In this document: one piece after another, positions 34,651 through 43,486 of the stretch
Numbering within the stretch: position 1 is the stretch's first letter
Layout of the letters: every line of letters starts with the position of its first letter
Origin: Boudabousia tangfeifanii
GTDB lineage: Bacteria; Actinomycetota; Actinomycetes; Actinomycetales; Actinomycetaceae
NCBI RefSeq assembly: GCF_001856685.1
Contig: NZ_CP017812.1
Span: 1,488,001 to 1,552,000, forward strand
Length of the DNA: 64,000 nucleotides
Reading direction: 5' to 3'
Position numbers and translations under genes: made by a program
The notes under the pieces: model-generated
What the model was told of the DNA's origin: nothing
Database searches by the model: none
The model's input: the letters and a program-made list of their open reading frames with translations, nothing else

Positions 34651-35721
34651 ATGAGTTTGGTTTCCTTTCTAATGCTGCTACTCGGCCTAGCCGTAGGGGT
34701 ACTAGCTGGCCTGGTAATAGCCCGCTATCTTTTAGCTCCCACCTCACCGGCAATCACGCCTGCCGAGGGCGGGACTGCCGCTTGGACCGCCACCCAGCAG
34801 GATCTCGTCGCCCTCAAACAAAACCTCCAAACCTTGGAGAATAATCTGGCACGAACCACCAATCACACCTTGAAGGAACTTGGTTCCCTCAGCCAGCAAC
34901 TGGCACTGAATGCGGGACACGACCGCCAACTATTAGAAACCACCAGCCAACTCAAGTCTGCCCTCAGCGCGAACCAATCCCGTGGGGCGTGGGGCGAAGT
35001 GCAGCTTAAACGGCTCTTCGAAGTATCAGGTATGCTCCCCCACGTCGATTTTGAAACCCAACAGGCGCTGGCCTCTGGGGCTCGCCCCGACGCCATCATT
35101 AATCTGCCAGGTGAGAAGGTCATCCCACTCGATGCGAAAGTGCCCCTAGGTGCCTACCTAGAAGCCACCGCGGTTGATCCGGCCTCGGCCACCTACACCA
35201 CCATGATGCGCTCGCATGCAGTAGCCCTACGAAATCATGTTAAGGAACTAGAGCGCCGCAACTACCATGGACAAATGTCGAACTCGCTCGGTTTCACCCT
35301 ACTGTTCCTGCCGCTTGAAGCCTTATTATCTGGAGCGTTAGAAGTCGACCCCAACCTGTTAGAAGAAGCCGCTGGGAAAAACATTTTCCTGGTCACACCC
35401 ACCTCCCTCTTGGCCACCCTGCGATCAGCTGCCCAGTCATGGGTTTGGGCGCAAAGCGAGGATGACGCCAGCCAGATTATCGCCCTCGGCCAGGAACTAA
35501 CCAAACGGCTCCAGACCTCGGTTACCCACCTGCAAAAAGTGGGCTCAAACCTGCAAAACGCGTTGAAAAACTACAACCAGACCGTGGCCTCGCTGGAAGG
35601 ACGCGTCCTACCTCAGGCCAGAAAAATTGCGGCTGCCACTCCCATCGACCAGCTCAAACTAATCGATGATGCGAGCGTACGCACTTTTGCCAGTCCAGAA
35701 CTGGGGACGCCAGAAAACTAA
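34651..35721 (+). CDS. rmuC: DNA recombination protein RmuC
   Basis: A 356-residue protein. One N-terminal membrane segment (SLVSFLMLLLGLAVGVLAGLVIA) is followed by a coiled coil (residues 48-110) and the RmuC nuclease-like core: SRGAWGEVQLKRLFEVSGML, RPDAIINLPGEKVIPLDAKVPL and the ALLSGALEVDPNLLEEA region. RmuC limits inversions and other rearrangements and belongs to the PD-(D/E)xK-related group; the D-x-n-D-x-K pattern is visible. The start is preceded by AGAAGG. It converges with ispH 9 bp downstream. Confidence 0.9.
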   Translation: MSLVSFLMLLLGLAVGVLAGLVIARYLLAPTSPAITPAEGGTAAWTATQQDLVALKQNLQTLENNLARTTNHTLKELGSLSQQLALNAGHDRQLLETTSQLKSALSANQSRGAWGEVQLKRLFEVSGMLPHVDFETQQALASGARPDAIINLPGEKVIPLDAKVPLGAYLEATAVDPASATYTTMMRSHAVALRNHVKELERRNYHGQMSNSLGFTLLFLPLEALLSGALEVDPNLLEEAAGKNIFLVTPTSLLATLRSAAQSWVWAQSEDDASQIIALGQELTKRLQTSVTHLQKVGSNLQNALKNYNQTVASLEGRVLPQARKIAAATPIDQLKLIDDASVRTFASPELGTPEN

Positions 35722-35730
35722 CCGAGCATG

Positions 35731-36735
35731 CTAGGCGACGTGGTCAGGGCGAGAGCGATCCCGATCATTGTGCACGTCAAGTTTGCCTGCCTCTTTCAAA
35801 TCAGAACGCAGATTCTTAGGCAAACTGAAGCTAATCGACTCGGTTTGGGTCTCTACCTTTTCCAAATCGTTAAAGCCTTGAGTGGACAACCAAGCAATCA
35901 CGTCGCGCACCAAAATTTCTGGCACTGATGCGCCCGAAGTCAAACCGACAGTTTCCACGTCAGCAAAGAACTCCGGATCCAACTCATCTGCCCCATCAAC
36001 GCGAACCCCCTTCGGAGTGCCATTTTCCAAGGCAACTTCCAAAAGTCGCACCGAATTAGAAGAGTTTGCCGAGCCCACCACGATCATGGCATCTACCTTG
36101 TCGGCCATGGCCTTAACTGCCCCTTGACGATTCTGGGTGGCATAGCAAATGTCATCGCTCGGCGGATCTTGTAGCTTCGGGAACTTTTCCCGCAAGCGAC
36201 GAACCGTCTCCATCGCTTCGTCCACCGACAAAGTAGTCTGGCTCAGCCACACCACCTTTTCCGGGTCACGAACCTCAACCTGGTCAACCTCATCTGGGCT
36301 ACCCACGATCTGGATGCGTTCTGGAGCATGTCCGAAAGTACCCTCGACCTCTTCGTGGCCCTCGTGGCCCACCAAAATGATGTCGTAATCGCCCTTATCG
36401 AAACGTACCGCCTCACGATGCACCTTCGTCACCAACGGGCAAGTCGCATCAATGGTTTCCAAACGACGAGCCTGGGCCTGCGCCACCACCTGCGGGGAAA
36501 CGCCATGCGCGGAGAAAACCACCCGGGCGCCCTCGGGCACCTCATCAGTGTCGTTAACAAAAATCGCGCCCCGCTTAGCCAAGGAACTAACCACAAACTT
36601 GTTATGGACAATCTCCTTGCGCACATACACTGGGGACCCGTACAACTCCAAGGCCCGCTCAACAGCTTCTACTGCCCGGTCCACGCCCGCGCAGTAGCCT
36701 CGAGGATTCGCTAACAAAATCTTCTTCGCACTCAT
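35731..36735 (-). CDS. ispH: 4-Hydroxy-3-methylbut-2-enyl diphosphate reductase
   Basis: The last enzyme of the methylerythritol phosphate pathway, an iron-sulfur protein giving IPP and DMAPP. The three cluster cysteines are visible: [10 protein letters not shown] (Cys15), [14 protein letters not shown] and [10 protein letters not shown]. The glutamate-bearing and [11 protein letters not shown] segments also fit. The ATG at 36735 is chosen because a GGTAGGG lies just upstream and the N-terminal [10 protein letters not shown] strand follows; an ORF extension to 36756 adds seven unlikely residues. It is divergent from xseA, and its product feeds the undecaprenyl synthase encoded at 38358-39122. 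Confidence 0.94.
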   Translation of the reverse strand: MSAKKILLANPRGYCAGVDRAVEAVERALELYGSPVYVRKEIVHNKFVVSSLAKRGAIFVNDTDEVPEGARVVFSAHGVSPQVVAQAQARRLETIDATCPLVTKVHREAVRFDKGDYDIILVGHEGHEEVEGTFGHAPERIQIVGSPDEVDQVEVRDPEKVVWLSQTTLSVDEAMETVRRLREKFPKLQDPPSDDICYATQNRQGAVKAMADKVDAMIVVGSANSSNSVRLLEVALENGTPKGVRVDGADELDPEFFADVETVGLTSGASVPEILVRDVIAWLSTQGFNDLEKVETQTESISFSLPKNLRSDLKEAGKLDVHNDRDRSRPDHVA

Positions 36736-36799
36736 GTGGAAAACCCTACCAGTCAAACCTGTACTTTCTCAGTAGAAAAAACCACATTTTAATGCAACC

Positions 36800-38056
36800 A
36801 TGGAGGACATGAGTCAACCACTTGCTGCTACCGCCCTCGAAACTACCCGGGAAAACCCGTGGCCCTTGCGCCTACTTTCCGAAAAAATGAAGGGCTACAT
36901 CGATCGCATGTCTCCGACTTGGATCGAAGCAGAAGTAGAGGAACTCTCAATTCGCCCCGGGAACAAAATGACCTTCCTCACCTTGCGTGATCTCGAGGGG
37001 GAAGAGCACCTCAAAGTTTCCATGTGGGCAGGGGTTATTGCCCCAGTTAAAGACACCATTGCCCCCGGCTCCCGGGTAGTGGTCTACGCTAAGCCCACTT
37101 TCTGGACACGCACCGGCACCCTACAACTTCAAGCCGCTGAAATTCACCTCCAGGGTCTCGGCGAAATGTTGGCACGAATCGAACAGTTACGGGTCGCCCT
37201 CGCCCAGGAAGGCATCTTTGACGCCTCCCATAAGAAACCTCTACCAGTCATCCCCCGAAAAATCGGCCTAATCTGTGGGCAAGGCGCGAAAGCAGAACAG
37301 GACGTAATCGTTAATGCCCGAGGACGGTGGCCAGCTGCCCAATTCGAAACCCGCTACGCCAATGTCCAAGGCGAGCAGTGCCCACCAACCGTGGTGGCAG
37401 CCTTACAAGAATTAGACCAAATCCCTGATGTCGACGTCATTATCATCACCCGTGGCGGTGGGGCCGTCGCAGACCTCCTCCCCTTCTCTGACGAGCGCAT
37501 CGTCCGGGCAGCATTTGCTGCCAAGACTCCCATCGTCTCCGCCATTGGACACGAAACCGACTGTCCACTCCTTGACCTCGTCGCCGACTATCGAGCCTCC
37601 ACCCCGACCGATGCGGCCAAGCGAGTCGTCCCCGACCTCGAAACCGAACTAACTGGAGTCCAAAACGCACTGGCCCATGCCCGTACCGCCTTTACCTCAC
37701 GGCTACGCGCCGAGATGGATCAGCTGGCACAAATCCGTTCACGTCCCACTTTTGCCTCCCCTGCAGGGATTATCGATGCCCATCAGCAAGACCTCGATCG
37801 GGCCAAAGAATCCATGGCCGAACGGCTTCGCAACCGACTAGAAGTCGAACGAGTCACCCTCGGTGGTCTCACTCGGGAACTCGCCGCCCTCTCCCCCGGA
37901 GCCATCATGGAACGCGGCTACTCGGTGGTTCGCGGTCCAGACAAAAAAGTCATCACTAGCCACACTCAAGCCAAAAAGGGCGACATGCTCCAAATCATGC
38001 TGGCTGAAGGCAACCTCATTACCACCGTCCAAATCTCCGCAGCCGGCCTGAAATAA
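36800..38056 (+). CDS. xseA: Exodeoxyribonuclease VII large subunit
   Basis: A 418-residue catalytic subunit of ExoVII, which degrades single-stranded DNA to oligonucleotides. It has an N-terminal OB fold (PTWIEAEVEELSIRPGNKMTFLTLRD) and the core segments KIGLICGQGAKAEQDVIVNARGRWP, IITRGGGAVADLLPFSDERIVRAAF and SAIGHETDCPLLDLVADYRASTPTDAA, then a coiled-coil region and a closing GYSVVRGPDKKVI motif. The start is uncertain between ATG 36800 and ATG 36809; a GGAGG lies between them, too close to serve the second. xseB follows 30 bp downstream. Confidence 0.94.
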   Translation: MEDMSQPLAATALETTRENPWPLRLLSEKMKGYIDRMSPTWIEAEVEELSIRPGNKMTFLTLRDLEGEEHLKVSMWAGVIAPVKDTIAPGSRVVVYAKPTFWTRTGTLQLQAAEIHLQGLGEMLARIEQLRVALAQEGIFDASHKKPLPVIPRKIGLICGQGAKAEQDVIVNARGRWPAAQFETRYANVQGEQCPPTVVAALQELDQIPDVDVIIITRGGGAVADLLPFSDERIVRAAFAAKTPIVSAIGHETDCPLLDLVADYRASTPTDAAKRVVPDLETELTGVQNALAHARTAFTSRLRAEMDQLAQIRSRPTFASPAGIIDAHQQDLDRAKESMAERLRNRLEVERVTLGGLTRELAALSPGAIMERGYSVVRGPDKKVITSHTQAKKGDMLQIMLAEGNLITTVQISAAGLK

Positions 38057-38086
38057 CCCAAACTTAAACAGAAGAAAAGGAAGAAA

Positions 38087-38338
38087 ATGGAAAACCAAAT
38101 GAACCCAGCAGCAGCCAACGGCCAAGTGCCCAACCAAAACCAGCCTGTCGACCCCTCGCAGCTCAGCTATGAACAAGCCCGAGCAGAGTTAATTGAGGTT
38201 GTTCGTGGACTCGACTCACGCGATATCCCGCTAGAGTCGGCACTTGCCATGTGGGAACGAGGCCAAGCGCTTGCCGCCCGCTGCCAGCAAGTACTCGATG
38301 CTGCTCGCGTAAAAGTAGAAAACGCGGGTCAACAGTAA
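38087..38338 (+). CDS. xseB: Exodeoxyribonuclease VII small subunit
   Basis: An 83-residue subunit. A disordered Asn/Gln/Pro-rich N-terminus (about 25 residues) precedes the two-helix core LSYEQARAELIEVVRGLDS and the signature PLESALAMWERGQALAARCQQVL. A clear Shine-Dalgarno (AAAGGAAG) is present. It pairs with xseA in one operon and ends 19 bp from the convergent uppS. Confidence 0.93.
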   Translation: MENQMNPAAANGQVPNQNQPVDPSQLSYEQARAELIEVVRGLDSRDIPLESALAMWERGQALAARCQQVLDAARVKVENAGQQ

Positions 38339-38357
38339 ATGAACCAGTAGCCTAGCG

Positions 38358-39122
38358 TTAGCGGCCCATGCGACGCTCGCGCTGACCATAGTCACGTAGG
38401 GCGCGCAAGAAATCAACCCGTCGCATATCGGGCCAATAGGTTTCACAAAAATAATATTCAGAGTGCACCGACTGCCAAAGCAAGAACCCGGACAAACGCT
38501 GTTCACCCGAAGTACGAATTACTAGGTCGGGATCAGGTTGCCCGTAGGTGTATAGGTTCTCGGCAATCTCTTCCACATCAACTTCAGTAGCTGCCTGCTC
38601 TAGGCTGTCGCCACGCGCTGCCCGCTTCTTAAGTAAGCGGCGAACGGCCTCGGCAATCTCATCACGACCGCCATACCCCACCGCGACATTGACCAGCATG
38701 CCATTGCAGTCCTTAGTACGATCACAGGCGGCAGCCATAGTTTTCGCGGCCTCGCTGGGCAACAAATCTAAGTTACCTACCAGCTGCAGTCGCCACGAGC
38801 CACTCGCCGCCAAATCATCTACGGTCTCAGTAATAATGCCCATTAGTTGCTCAAGCTCGCGGCTGGAACGTCCCAAGTTGTCGGTCGAAAGCATCCACAA
38901 GGTGACGATCTCAACTCCAGCACTTTCTGCCCAACCTAAAAAGTCAAAGATTTTTCGTGCACCTTGACGATGCCCTGAAGCGGTATCGAACCCGGCCTGC
39001 TTCGCCCAACGACGATTACCGTCAAGGATTACTCCCACATGCCGCGGAATCGCCCCAGATTGCGAAATTTCGTGACGCAAACGCCGTTCATAGGCATCGT
39101 AAAGCAAATCATTTATGCCCAT
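38358..39122 (-). CDS. uppS: Isoprenyl transferase (undecaprenyl/decaprenyl diphosphate synthase)
   Basis: A cis-prenyltransferase that builds the lipid carrier for cell-wall synthesis. The catalytic motif is HVGVILDGNRRWAKQ near residue 33 (from the chosen start), with VTLWMLSTDNLGR, GGRDEI and the closing PDPDLVIRTSGEQRLSGFLLWQS and W-PDMR segments. The ATG at 39122 is chosen because GGAAGGAG lies nine bases upstream; the ORF extends to 39143 without that support. It is divergent from the hemolysin III gene. Confidence 0.94.
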   Translation of the reverse strand: MGINDLLYDAYERRLRHEISQSGAIPRHVGVILDGNRRWAKQAGFDTASGHRQGARKIFDFLGWAESAGVEIVTLWMLSTDNLGRSSRELEQLMGIITETVDDLAASGSWRLQLVGNLDLLPSEAAKTMAAACDRTKDCNGMLVNVAVGYGGRDEIAEAVRRLLKKRAARGDSLEQAATEVDVEEIAENLYTYGQPDPDLVIRTSGEQRLSGFLLWQSVHSEYYFCETYWPDMRRVDFLRALRDYGQRERRMGR

Positions 39123-39237
39123 TCGCGCTCCTTCCGAGGACAACCCACAACAAGTGTCTTTGCGATAACCCTACCGCCTATACCTACTTTGCCTCAAACG
39201 GGGTAAAGTTAGCTTTAGACTCACCAAGGAGAGACCG

Positions 39238-39912
39238 ATGTCGCCGAAAGCCGAACGCGAAATATTCACCATGCCCGATTGGGAAGAGAAGCCCCTTCTG
39301 CGAGGGTGGATCCACCTAATCAGTGTGCCACTCGTGCTGGCTGCCACCATCGTGCTGCTAATCTTGGCCCCCACTACTGGACGAACCATCGCTTGCGTCA
39401 TTTACCTGCTTTGCTCCGTCCAACTTTTTGGCACGTCAGCGCTATACCATCGTGGCAACTGGGGTAAAACGGGAGACGCCATCTTACGTCGAATGGACCA
39501 TTCCAATATCTTCCTATTAATCGCGGGCACTTACACCCCCATCGCAGTCTCTGCCCTTAACCAAACCCAAGCGACCATCCTGCTCTCAATAGTCTGGTCA
39601 GGTGCCGCTATCGGCATCCTCATGAGAATCTTCTGGCTAGATGCTCCACGCTGGCTCTACACTGCCCTCTACGTAGTCTTAGGGTGGACTGCCCTGTGGT
39701 TCTTATACCCCATTGCGCAAGGCGTTGGCTGGGCAGTGGTCTGGCTCCTAGTAGCTGGCGGACTGACCTACACCATTGGGGCAATCTTCTACGGCACCCG
39801 TTGGCCCGGACGTAATGCCAAGATCTTCGGATTCCACGAGTTTTTCCACACTTGCACCATTATCGGCTGGACACTCATGTGTATTGCCGCATATTTCGCA
39901 GTTTTAAGTTAG
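39238..39912 (+). CDS. Hemolysin III family membrane protein (PAQR type)
   Basis: A 224-residue, seven-helix protein of the PAQR/hemolysin III (TrhA) family. Family residues are visible: SALYHR after the second helix, RRMDHSNIFLLIAGTYTPI, and the C-terminal GFHEFFHTCTIIGW with the histidines expected for a metal site. Members are linked to membrane-fluidity or lipid homeostasis; hemolysis is not a general property. A good Shine-Dalgarno (AAGGAGAG) precedes the ATG. The gene is transcribed alone, with greA starting 107 bp further on. Confidence 0.9.
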   Translation: MSPKAEREIFTMPDWEEKPLLRGWIHLISVPLVLAATIVLLILAPTTGRTIACVIYLLCSVQLFGTSALYHRGNWGKTGDAILRRMDHSNIFLLIAGTYTPIAVSALNQTQATILLSIVWSGAAIGILMRIFWLDAPRWLYTALYVVLGWTALWFLYPIAQGVGWAVVWLLVAGGLTYTIGAIFYGTRWPGRNAKIFGFHEFFHTCTIIGWTLMCIAAYFAVLS

Positions 39913-40019
39913 TATGTCACCATTACGCAAATAGCCGAGGGCGCTTTCGCCACTAGTCACCGATGGACTTGTTGACTATGATGCTTGGCTAGCAAACCGT
40001 TTTAGAAAAAGAGGAAAAA

Positions 40020-40499
40020 ATGAGCGAAAAACGTTGGATTGACCAAGGTTCCTATGACAAGCTTCAGGCTGAACTAAAAACTTTGACTGAAGAAAAGCGT
40101 CCCGAAATCGCCCGCAAAATTGATGAGGCTCGCCAGGACGGCGACTTGAAAGAAAACGGCGCTTACCATGCAGCTCGCGACGAGCAGTCCATGAACGAAA
40201 CCCGAATCGCTCAGTTGGAAGAACTCCTGCGCAACTGTGAAGTTGGCGAGATTCCTGAAGATAACGGCGTAGTCAGCCCAGGTATGGTTGTCGAAGCAAA
40301 AGTTGGCCCCCGCGACATGAAATTCCTATTGGGCATGCGCGAAGCCTCGGAAGACATGGACTTGGAAGTTTACTCCCCGCAAGCTCCACTAGGTAAAGCC
40401 ATTCTAGGTGCCAAGGTGGGTGACACTGTCCCTTACACCGCACCTACCGGTCGTAAGTTCGACGTCAAGATTCTTTCGGTCACCCCGTTCCAGGGCTGA
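40020..40499 (+). CDS. greA: Transcription elongation factor GreA
   Basis: A 159-residue factor that reactivates backtracked RNA polymerase. The N-terminal coiled coil carries the acidic tip (DEARQDGDLKENGAYHAARDEQ) that enters the secondary channel, and the C-terminal FKBP-like domain holds SPQAPLGKAILGAKVGDTV. Its Shine-Dalgarno is GAGGAA. It is followed by two hairpins and then an IS element inserted 118 bp after the stop. Confidence 0.95.
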   Translation: MSEKRWIDQGSYDKLQAELKTLTEEKRPEIARKIDEARQDGDLKENGAYHAARDEQSMNETRIAQLEELLRNCEVGEIPEDNGVVSPGMVVEAKVGPRDMKFLLGMREASEDMDLEVYSPQAPLGKAILGAKVGDTVPYTAPTGRKFDVKILSVTPFQG

Positions 40500-40509
40500 A
40501 CCAAAAACG

Positions 40510-40529
40510 GCTAGCTTTTCAAAGCTAGC
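40510..40529. terminator. Short hairpin after greA
   Basis: A 9-bp inverted repeat with a tiny loop, beginning 10 bases after the greA stop. The tail is not T-rich. Confidence 0.5.
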
Positions 40530-40547
40530 TTCACACTTGAACTAAAT

Positions 40548-40604
40548 ATAGTTAATCGCCAGTGGACACCCCAGCAAGGGGTTGAACCACTGGCGATTAA
40601 CTAT
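40548..40604. terminator. Large inverted repeat between greA and the IS
   Basis: A perfect 18-bp stem whose 21-nt loop contains a second small stem. It probably served as a shared terminator for greA and the convergent permease gene before the IS separated them. Confidence 0.75.
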
Positions 40605-40610
40605 CTAGAT

Positions 40611-40618
40611 TTGTATCA
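40611..40618. repeat. Target-site duplication, left copy
   Basis: TTGTATCA, identical to 42076-42083 on the far side of the IS. Confidence 0.9.
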
Positions 40619-40655
40619 GGGCTATAGGACAAAAAGTGTGTCTGTAGTCTGATTT

Positions 40656-41807
40656 TTACCTCTCGTAGTGGTAGGTGTGGTGGAGTTCTTTGTATAGCGG
40701 GTATGTTCCAAATATTGGTCCGCCGATTAGGGAGTTGTAGTCTGGGTCTGGGGTTGGGTTGGCAGCTTTTTGGTTGGCTTTAAGGATTTCGTCGTGGGTC
40801 CATATTGTGCTCAGTATTGTTGGGATATCTTGTGGATTGTATGAATGGCGATAGCACCACCAGCAGATGGTGGTTAGACGGTGCAGTAAGCTCATTCCCC
40901 GGTGTGCGTGTAAGAGTTCACGCAGGGGCGAGTTTATGGATCCTTCGATGAGGTTGTTGGTTGCTGGTAAGAGATCTTCTACCTTTGGTATTTTCCCGTC
41001 TGGATAGGCCTCAGGGGTTAGGTAGGTGAAGATATGTCCTTTGGCCAAAAGGTTGTTAAGCAGGTTGCGCACTTTGAGTAGTCGGGCGTGTGTTGGCACG
41101 ATTTGCCCGTTTTCTAGGCGGGTGGTTTCGGCGAGGAATTCTTTGTAACGAGCGCACCAGGATAGGTATTGATCGATCCATTCGTCTCTGTCGTTTTCGG
41201 TGCGGACTGTAAGGAGTTTACGCCCTAGATTTAGGATTTCTCTTCCGGCCGCAGTTCGTGGGTGGAGTGTGGTTTGAGCTCTGATGTTGGTGAACACGTG
41301 GAAGGTGCACCGTTGGATTTTGGTGGTGGGCCATAGTTCTTTACAGGCCTTGGCAAAGCCGCTCCCGCCGTCGCAAACAACGATTGATGGGCGTTGTAGT
41401 TTACGTAGCAGGGCTTGCCATGAGCTTGCACATTCCCTACGGGCAACATGCCAGGCAAGCACTTTTTGCCCAGCAGCGGCGGCGATTAATACGACTGCTT
41501 TGCGCCCAAGATAAATACCATCAACATGAACTACCTCAGTGTATACGGGGCATAGGGGTGCTGCCGGCCAGTAATCCCAGCACCAGGCGGTTTGACGTCG
41601 AAAGGTTCTACCTGCGCCAGGTAAGCGGCTTAACGGGTAGGGGTGTAATAGCCACTCAAGGAAGCGTTTCATGGTTTTAGCGCGATTATCGATCTTAAGG
41701 CTCGTGCTGGCGTTACACATTGAGCACCTCCAGCGAGTAGTGCCTGAAGTGGTGGTGCCGTTCTTCTTCATCTGGGTTTTACACGTGGGGCATTTTGGTC
41801 TACTCAT
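40656..41807 (-). CDS. IS1249-family transposase
   Basis: A 383-residue transposase. An N-terminal zinc ribbon (CPTCKTQMKKNG ... RWRCSMC, residues 5-31) is followed by the DDE catalytic core: VVHVDGIYLG (first Asp), IVVCDGGSGFAKA (second Asp) and RCTFHVFTNIRAQ, as in mutator-type/IS256-related enzymes. The segment NNLIEGSINSPLRELLHAHRGMS supplies the acidic third residue (Glu). The gene is full length and its motifs are intact, so the element may still be active. The family name is from recognition of the zinc-ribbon plus core arrangement, not a search. Confidence 0.9.
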   Translation of the reverse strand: MSRPKCPTCKTQMKKNGTTTSGTTRWRCSMCNASTSLKIDNRAKTMKRFLEWLLHPYPLSRLPGAGRTFRRQTAWCWDYWPAAPLCPVYTEVVHVDGIYLGRKAVVLIAAAAGQKVLAWHVARRECASSWQALLRKLQRPSIVVCDGGSGFAKACKELWPTTKIQRCTFHVFTNIRAQTTLHPRTAAGREILNLGRKLLTVRTENDRDEWIDQYLSWCARYKEFLAETTRLENGQIVPTHARLLKVRNLLNNLLAKGHIFTYLTPEAYPDGKIPKVEDLLPATNNLIEGSINSPLRELLHAHRGMSLLHRLTTICWWCYRHSYNPQDIPTILSTIWTHDEILKANQKAANPTPDPDYNSLIGGPIFGTYPLYKELHHTYHYER

Positions 41808-41872
41808 ACCCCAATTTTGGCTAACTCTAGCCCCGATTTTTAGGCGTAATCGCAGGCGAAAGTGAGACTTTG

Positions 41873-41978
41873 AGACACACTTTTTGTCCTATATGAACCC
41901 CTACCTCAGGGAACTTGAAATGCCACTTTTACGCATGATAGCGCGGTAAAACCCTTGTTAGAGACACACTTTTTGTCC
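41873..41978. repeat. Internal copies of the IS terminal sequence
   Basis: AGACACACTTTTTGTCC occurs at 41873-41889 and again at 41962-41978, both in the orientation of the right terminal repeat, 60-180 bp inside the element and upstream of the transposase gene. They may be transposase binding sites or remains of alternative ends. Confidence 0.8.
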
Positions 41979-42010
41979 GACTGGGAAGTTCAGTCAAACC
42001 AACTAAAAAA

Positions 42011-42044
42011 CGGGTTTTCCCCTGCAAACACAGGGGAAAACCCG
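42011..42044 (-). terminator. Terminator inside the IS right end
   Basis: A perfect 14-bp stem with a 6-nt loop, followed on the minus strand by a run of six T. It blocks transcription entering the IS from the permease gene at 42118, ahead of the transposase gene. Confidence 0.88.
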
Positions 42045-42117
42045 CCTCAGGGACACACTTACTGTCCTATAGCCCTTGTATCAACTGCCGAAGGCGACCT
42101 CGGCATATTGGGTTAGA

Positions 42118-43377
42118 TCAGGCGTCAGCTTTCTCTTCCTGATCAGACTTTTCCTCAGCCTCATCCTCTTCCTCATCGGAGTCGTCAGAGTCCACTAAGT
42201 ACAAGTCCTCGTCGCTGTCTCCTGATTTATTCTCATAGGCATCAGCAGAAGCTGCCCGCGAAATGGCTGCATTGAAGAAGGCCATTACCGGCACAGTGAA
42301 CAAAGCGCCGAGAATACCAACAAGATAACCACCGGCAGTCACCCCGAGCAAAACTGCGACCGGATGCAACGCTACAGCAGAAGCCATCAGGAATGGCTGG
42401 AGCACGTTCCCTTCAAGCTGCTGGACAACTAGAACGATAATCAGCATGATCAAAGCGGCAGTCGGACCAACGTCTACCAGCGCCACCAAGACAGCTAGCG
42501 CACCGGCAACAATCGCACCAACCATTGGAATGAAACCAGCCAAGAAAGTGGTCAAGGCAATCGGACCCCAAAGGCTAACCCCAAGGAAGTAGGCACCAGT
42601 ACCGATCCCAACTGCGTCAATCGCAGCAACCAAAACCTGGACTCGTGCCCAAGCACCAACGGTTTGCCAGCCAGTGTAAGCCGATTCGTGAATCGCTCGA
42701 CGAGCATTTCGTGGGGTTAGATGAACCAACCAGAGCCAAATCTCACGCCCATCCTTTAAGAAGAAAAAGACGCAGAAAAGAATCGTGATAATCGTTGCCA
42801 GGCTCGAAGCGGCAGTAGAAGCGGCAAAGAATGCGCCCGAGGCAATCGAACTAACATTCGCTTTCACTGCGGCGGTCAGCTGGTTGCCCGCCTGCTGAAT
42901 CCACTGCGTTACCTGAGCTTCTTTCACTCCCAAAGGACCATCACTAATCCAATCCATCAAAGTGTTAAACCCAGCGCTAGCCTTATAAGCCAAGCTAGGA
43001 GCACCATTAATCATCTGGCCAATGGCGACAGACAGCAAAGTAGCCACCACACCAGTGCCGATGATTAACGCGGTAAGGGCTGAAAGCGCCCTCGGAAAAT
43101 GAAGTTTGATAGTCAAGAAGCGAACCATTGGCGCCAGCATTGCCGTAAACAGCAAAGAAATCATTACCGGCACTAGCACCATGGAAAGCTGAGCTCCAAG
43201 CTGGATTAGCAGGTAGGAAACACCAGCAATCACTAGGATGCGCCAAGACCATGCGGCAGCTACACGAACCCCATAGCTCACCGCATCTTTTGCGTCACGA
43301 CGATCCACTTTATAGATCGGCTTTCTGACTTTAACTGACTTATTTGATTTAGTATCAGATAGTAGTTTTCCGAACAA
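42118..43377 (-). CDS. AI-2E family transporter-like permease
   Basis: A 419-residue polytopic membrane protein of the AI-2E/YdiK/PerM family. The first helices (residues 40-100) precede a long extracytoplasmic segment (about 115-175), and the conserved C-terminal half has the FF-LKDG-REIW motif, the FLAGFIPMVGAIVAG helix and QQLEGNVLQPFLM, the family signature. The C-terminal 45 residues are extremely acidic (Asp/Glu/Ser). Substrates vary; AI-2 export is shown for only some members, others are Na+/H+ antiporters. The start is a TTG with GAGGAA upstream. Confidence 0.88.
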   Translation of the reverse strand: MFGKLLSDTKSNKSVKVRKPIYKVDRRDAKDAVSYGVRVAAAWSWRILVIAGVSYLLIQLGAQLSMVLVPVMISLLFTAMLAPMVRFLTIKLHFPRALSALTALIIGTGVVATLLSVAIGQMINGAPSLAYKASAGFNTLMDWISDGPLGVKEAQVTQWIQQAGNQLTAAVKANVSSIASGAFFAASTAASSLATIITILFCVFFFLKDGREIWLWLVHLTPRNARRAIHESAYTGWQTVGAWARVQVLVAAIDAVGIGTGAYFLGVSLWGPIALTTFLAGFIPMVGAIVAGALAVLVALVDVGPTAALIMLIIVLVVQQLEGNVLQPFLMASAVALHPVAVLLGVTAGGYLVGILGALFTVPVMAFFNAAISRAASADAYENKSGDSDEDLYLVDSDDSDEEEDEAEEKSDQEEKADA

Positions 43378-43486
43378 AATGTTCCTCAGATTTCTTAATT
43401 GAACTGATATGACTGATCAAAGGCGCCAAAAGTTATCGGATAAAGATAAGCTAGGTAGCCCGATCAGTTAGAAAAGGTGGCTTACT

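Larger units (their letters stand above)
40619..42075 (-). mobile_element. Complete IS1249-like insertion sequence
   Basis: About 1457 bp. The 25-bp terminal inverted repeats (40619-40643 and 42051-42075) differ at three positions and begin GGGCTATAGGACA. They are flanked by an exact 8-bp direct repeat, TTGTATCA (40611-40618 and 42076-42083), the target duplication. One transposase gene fills most of the element. Two extra copies of the terminal sequence lie inside the right end (41873-41892 in the right-end orientation, and 41962-41978). Confidence 0.92.

Noticed and set aside
41873..42075. Repeats considered as a possible CRISPR-like array
   Set aside because: Only three copies, unequal spacing, and they match the IS terminal inverted repeat.
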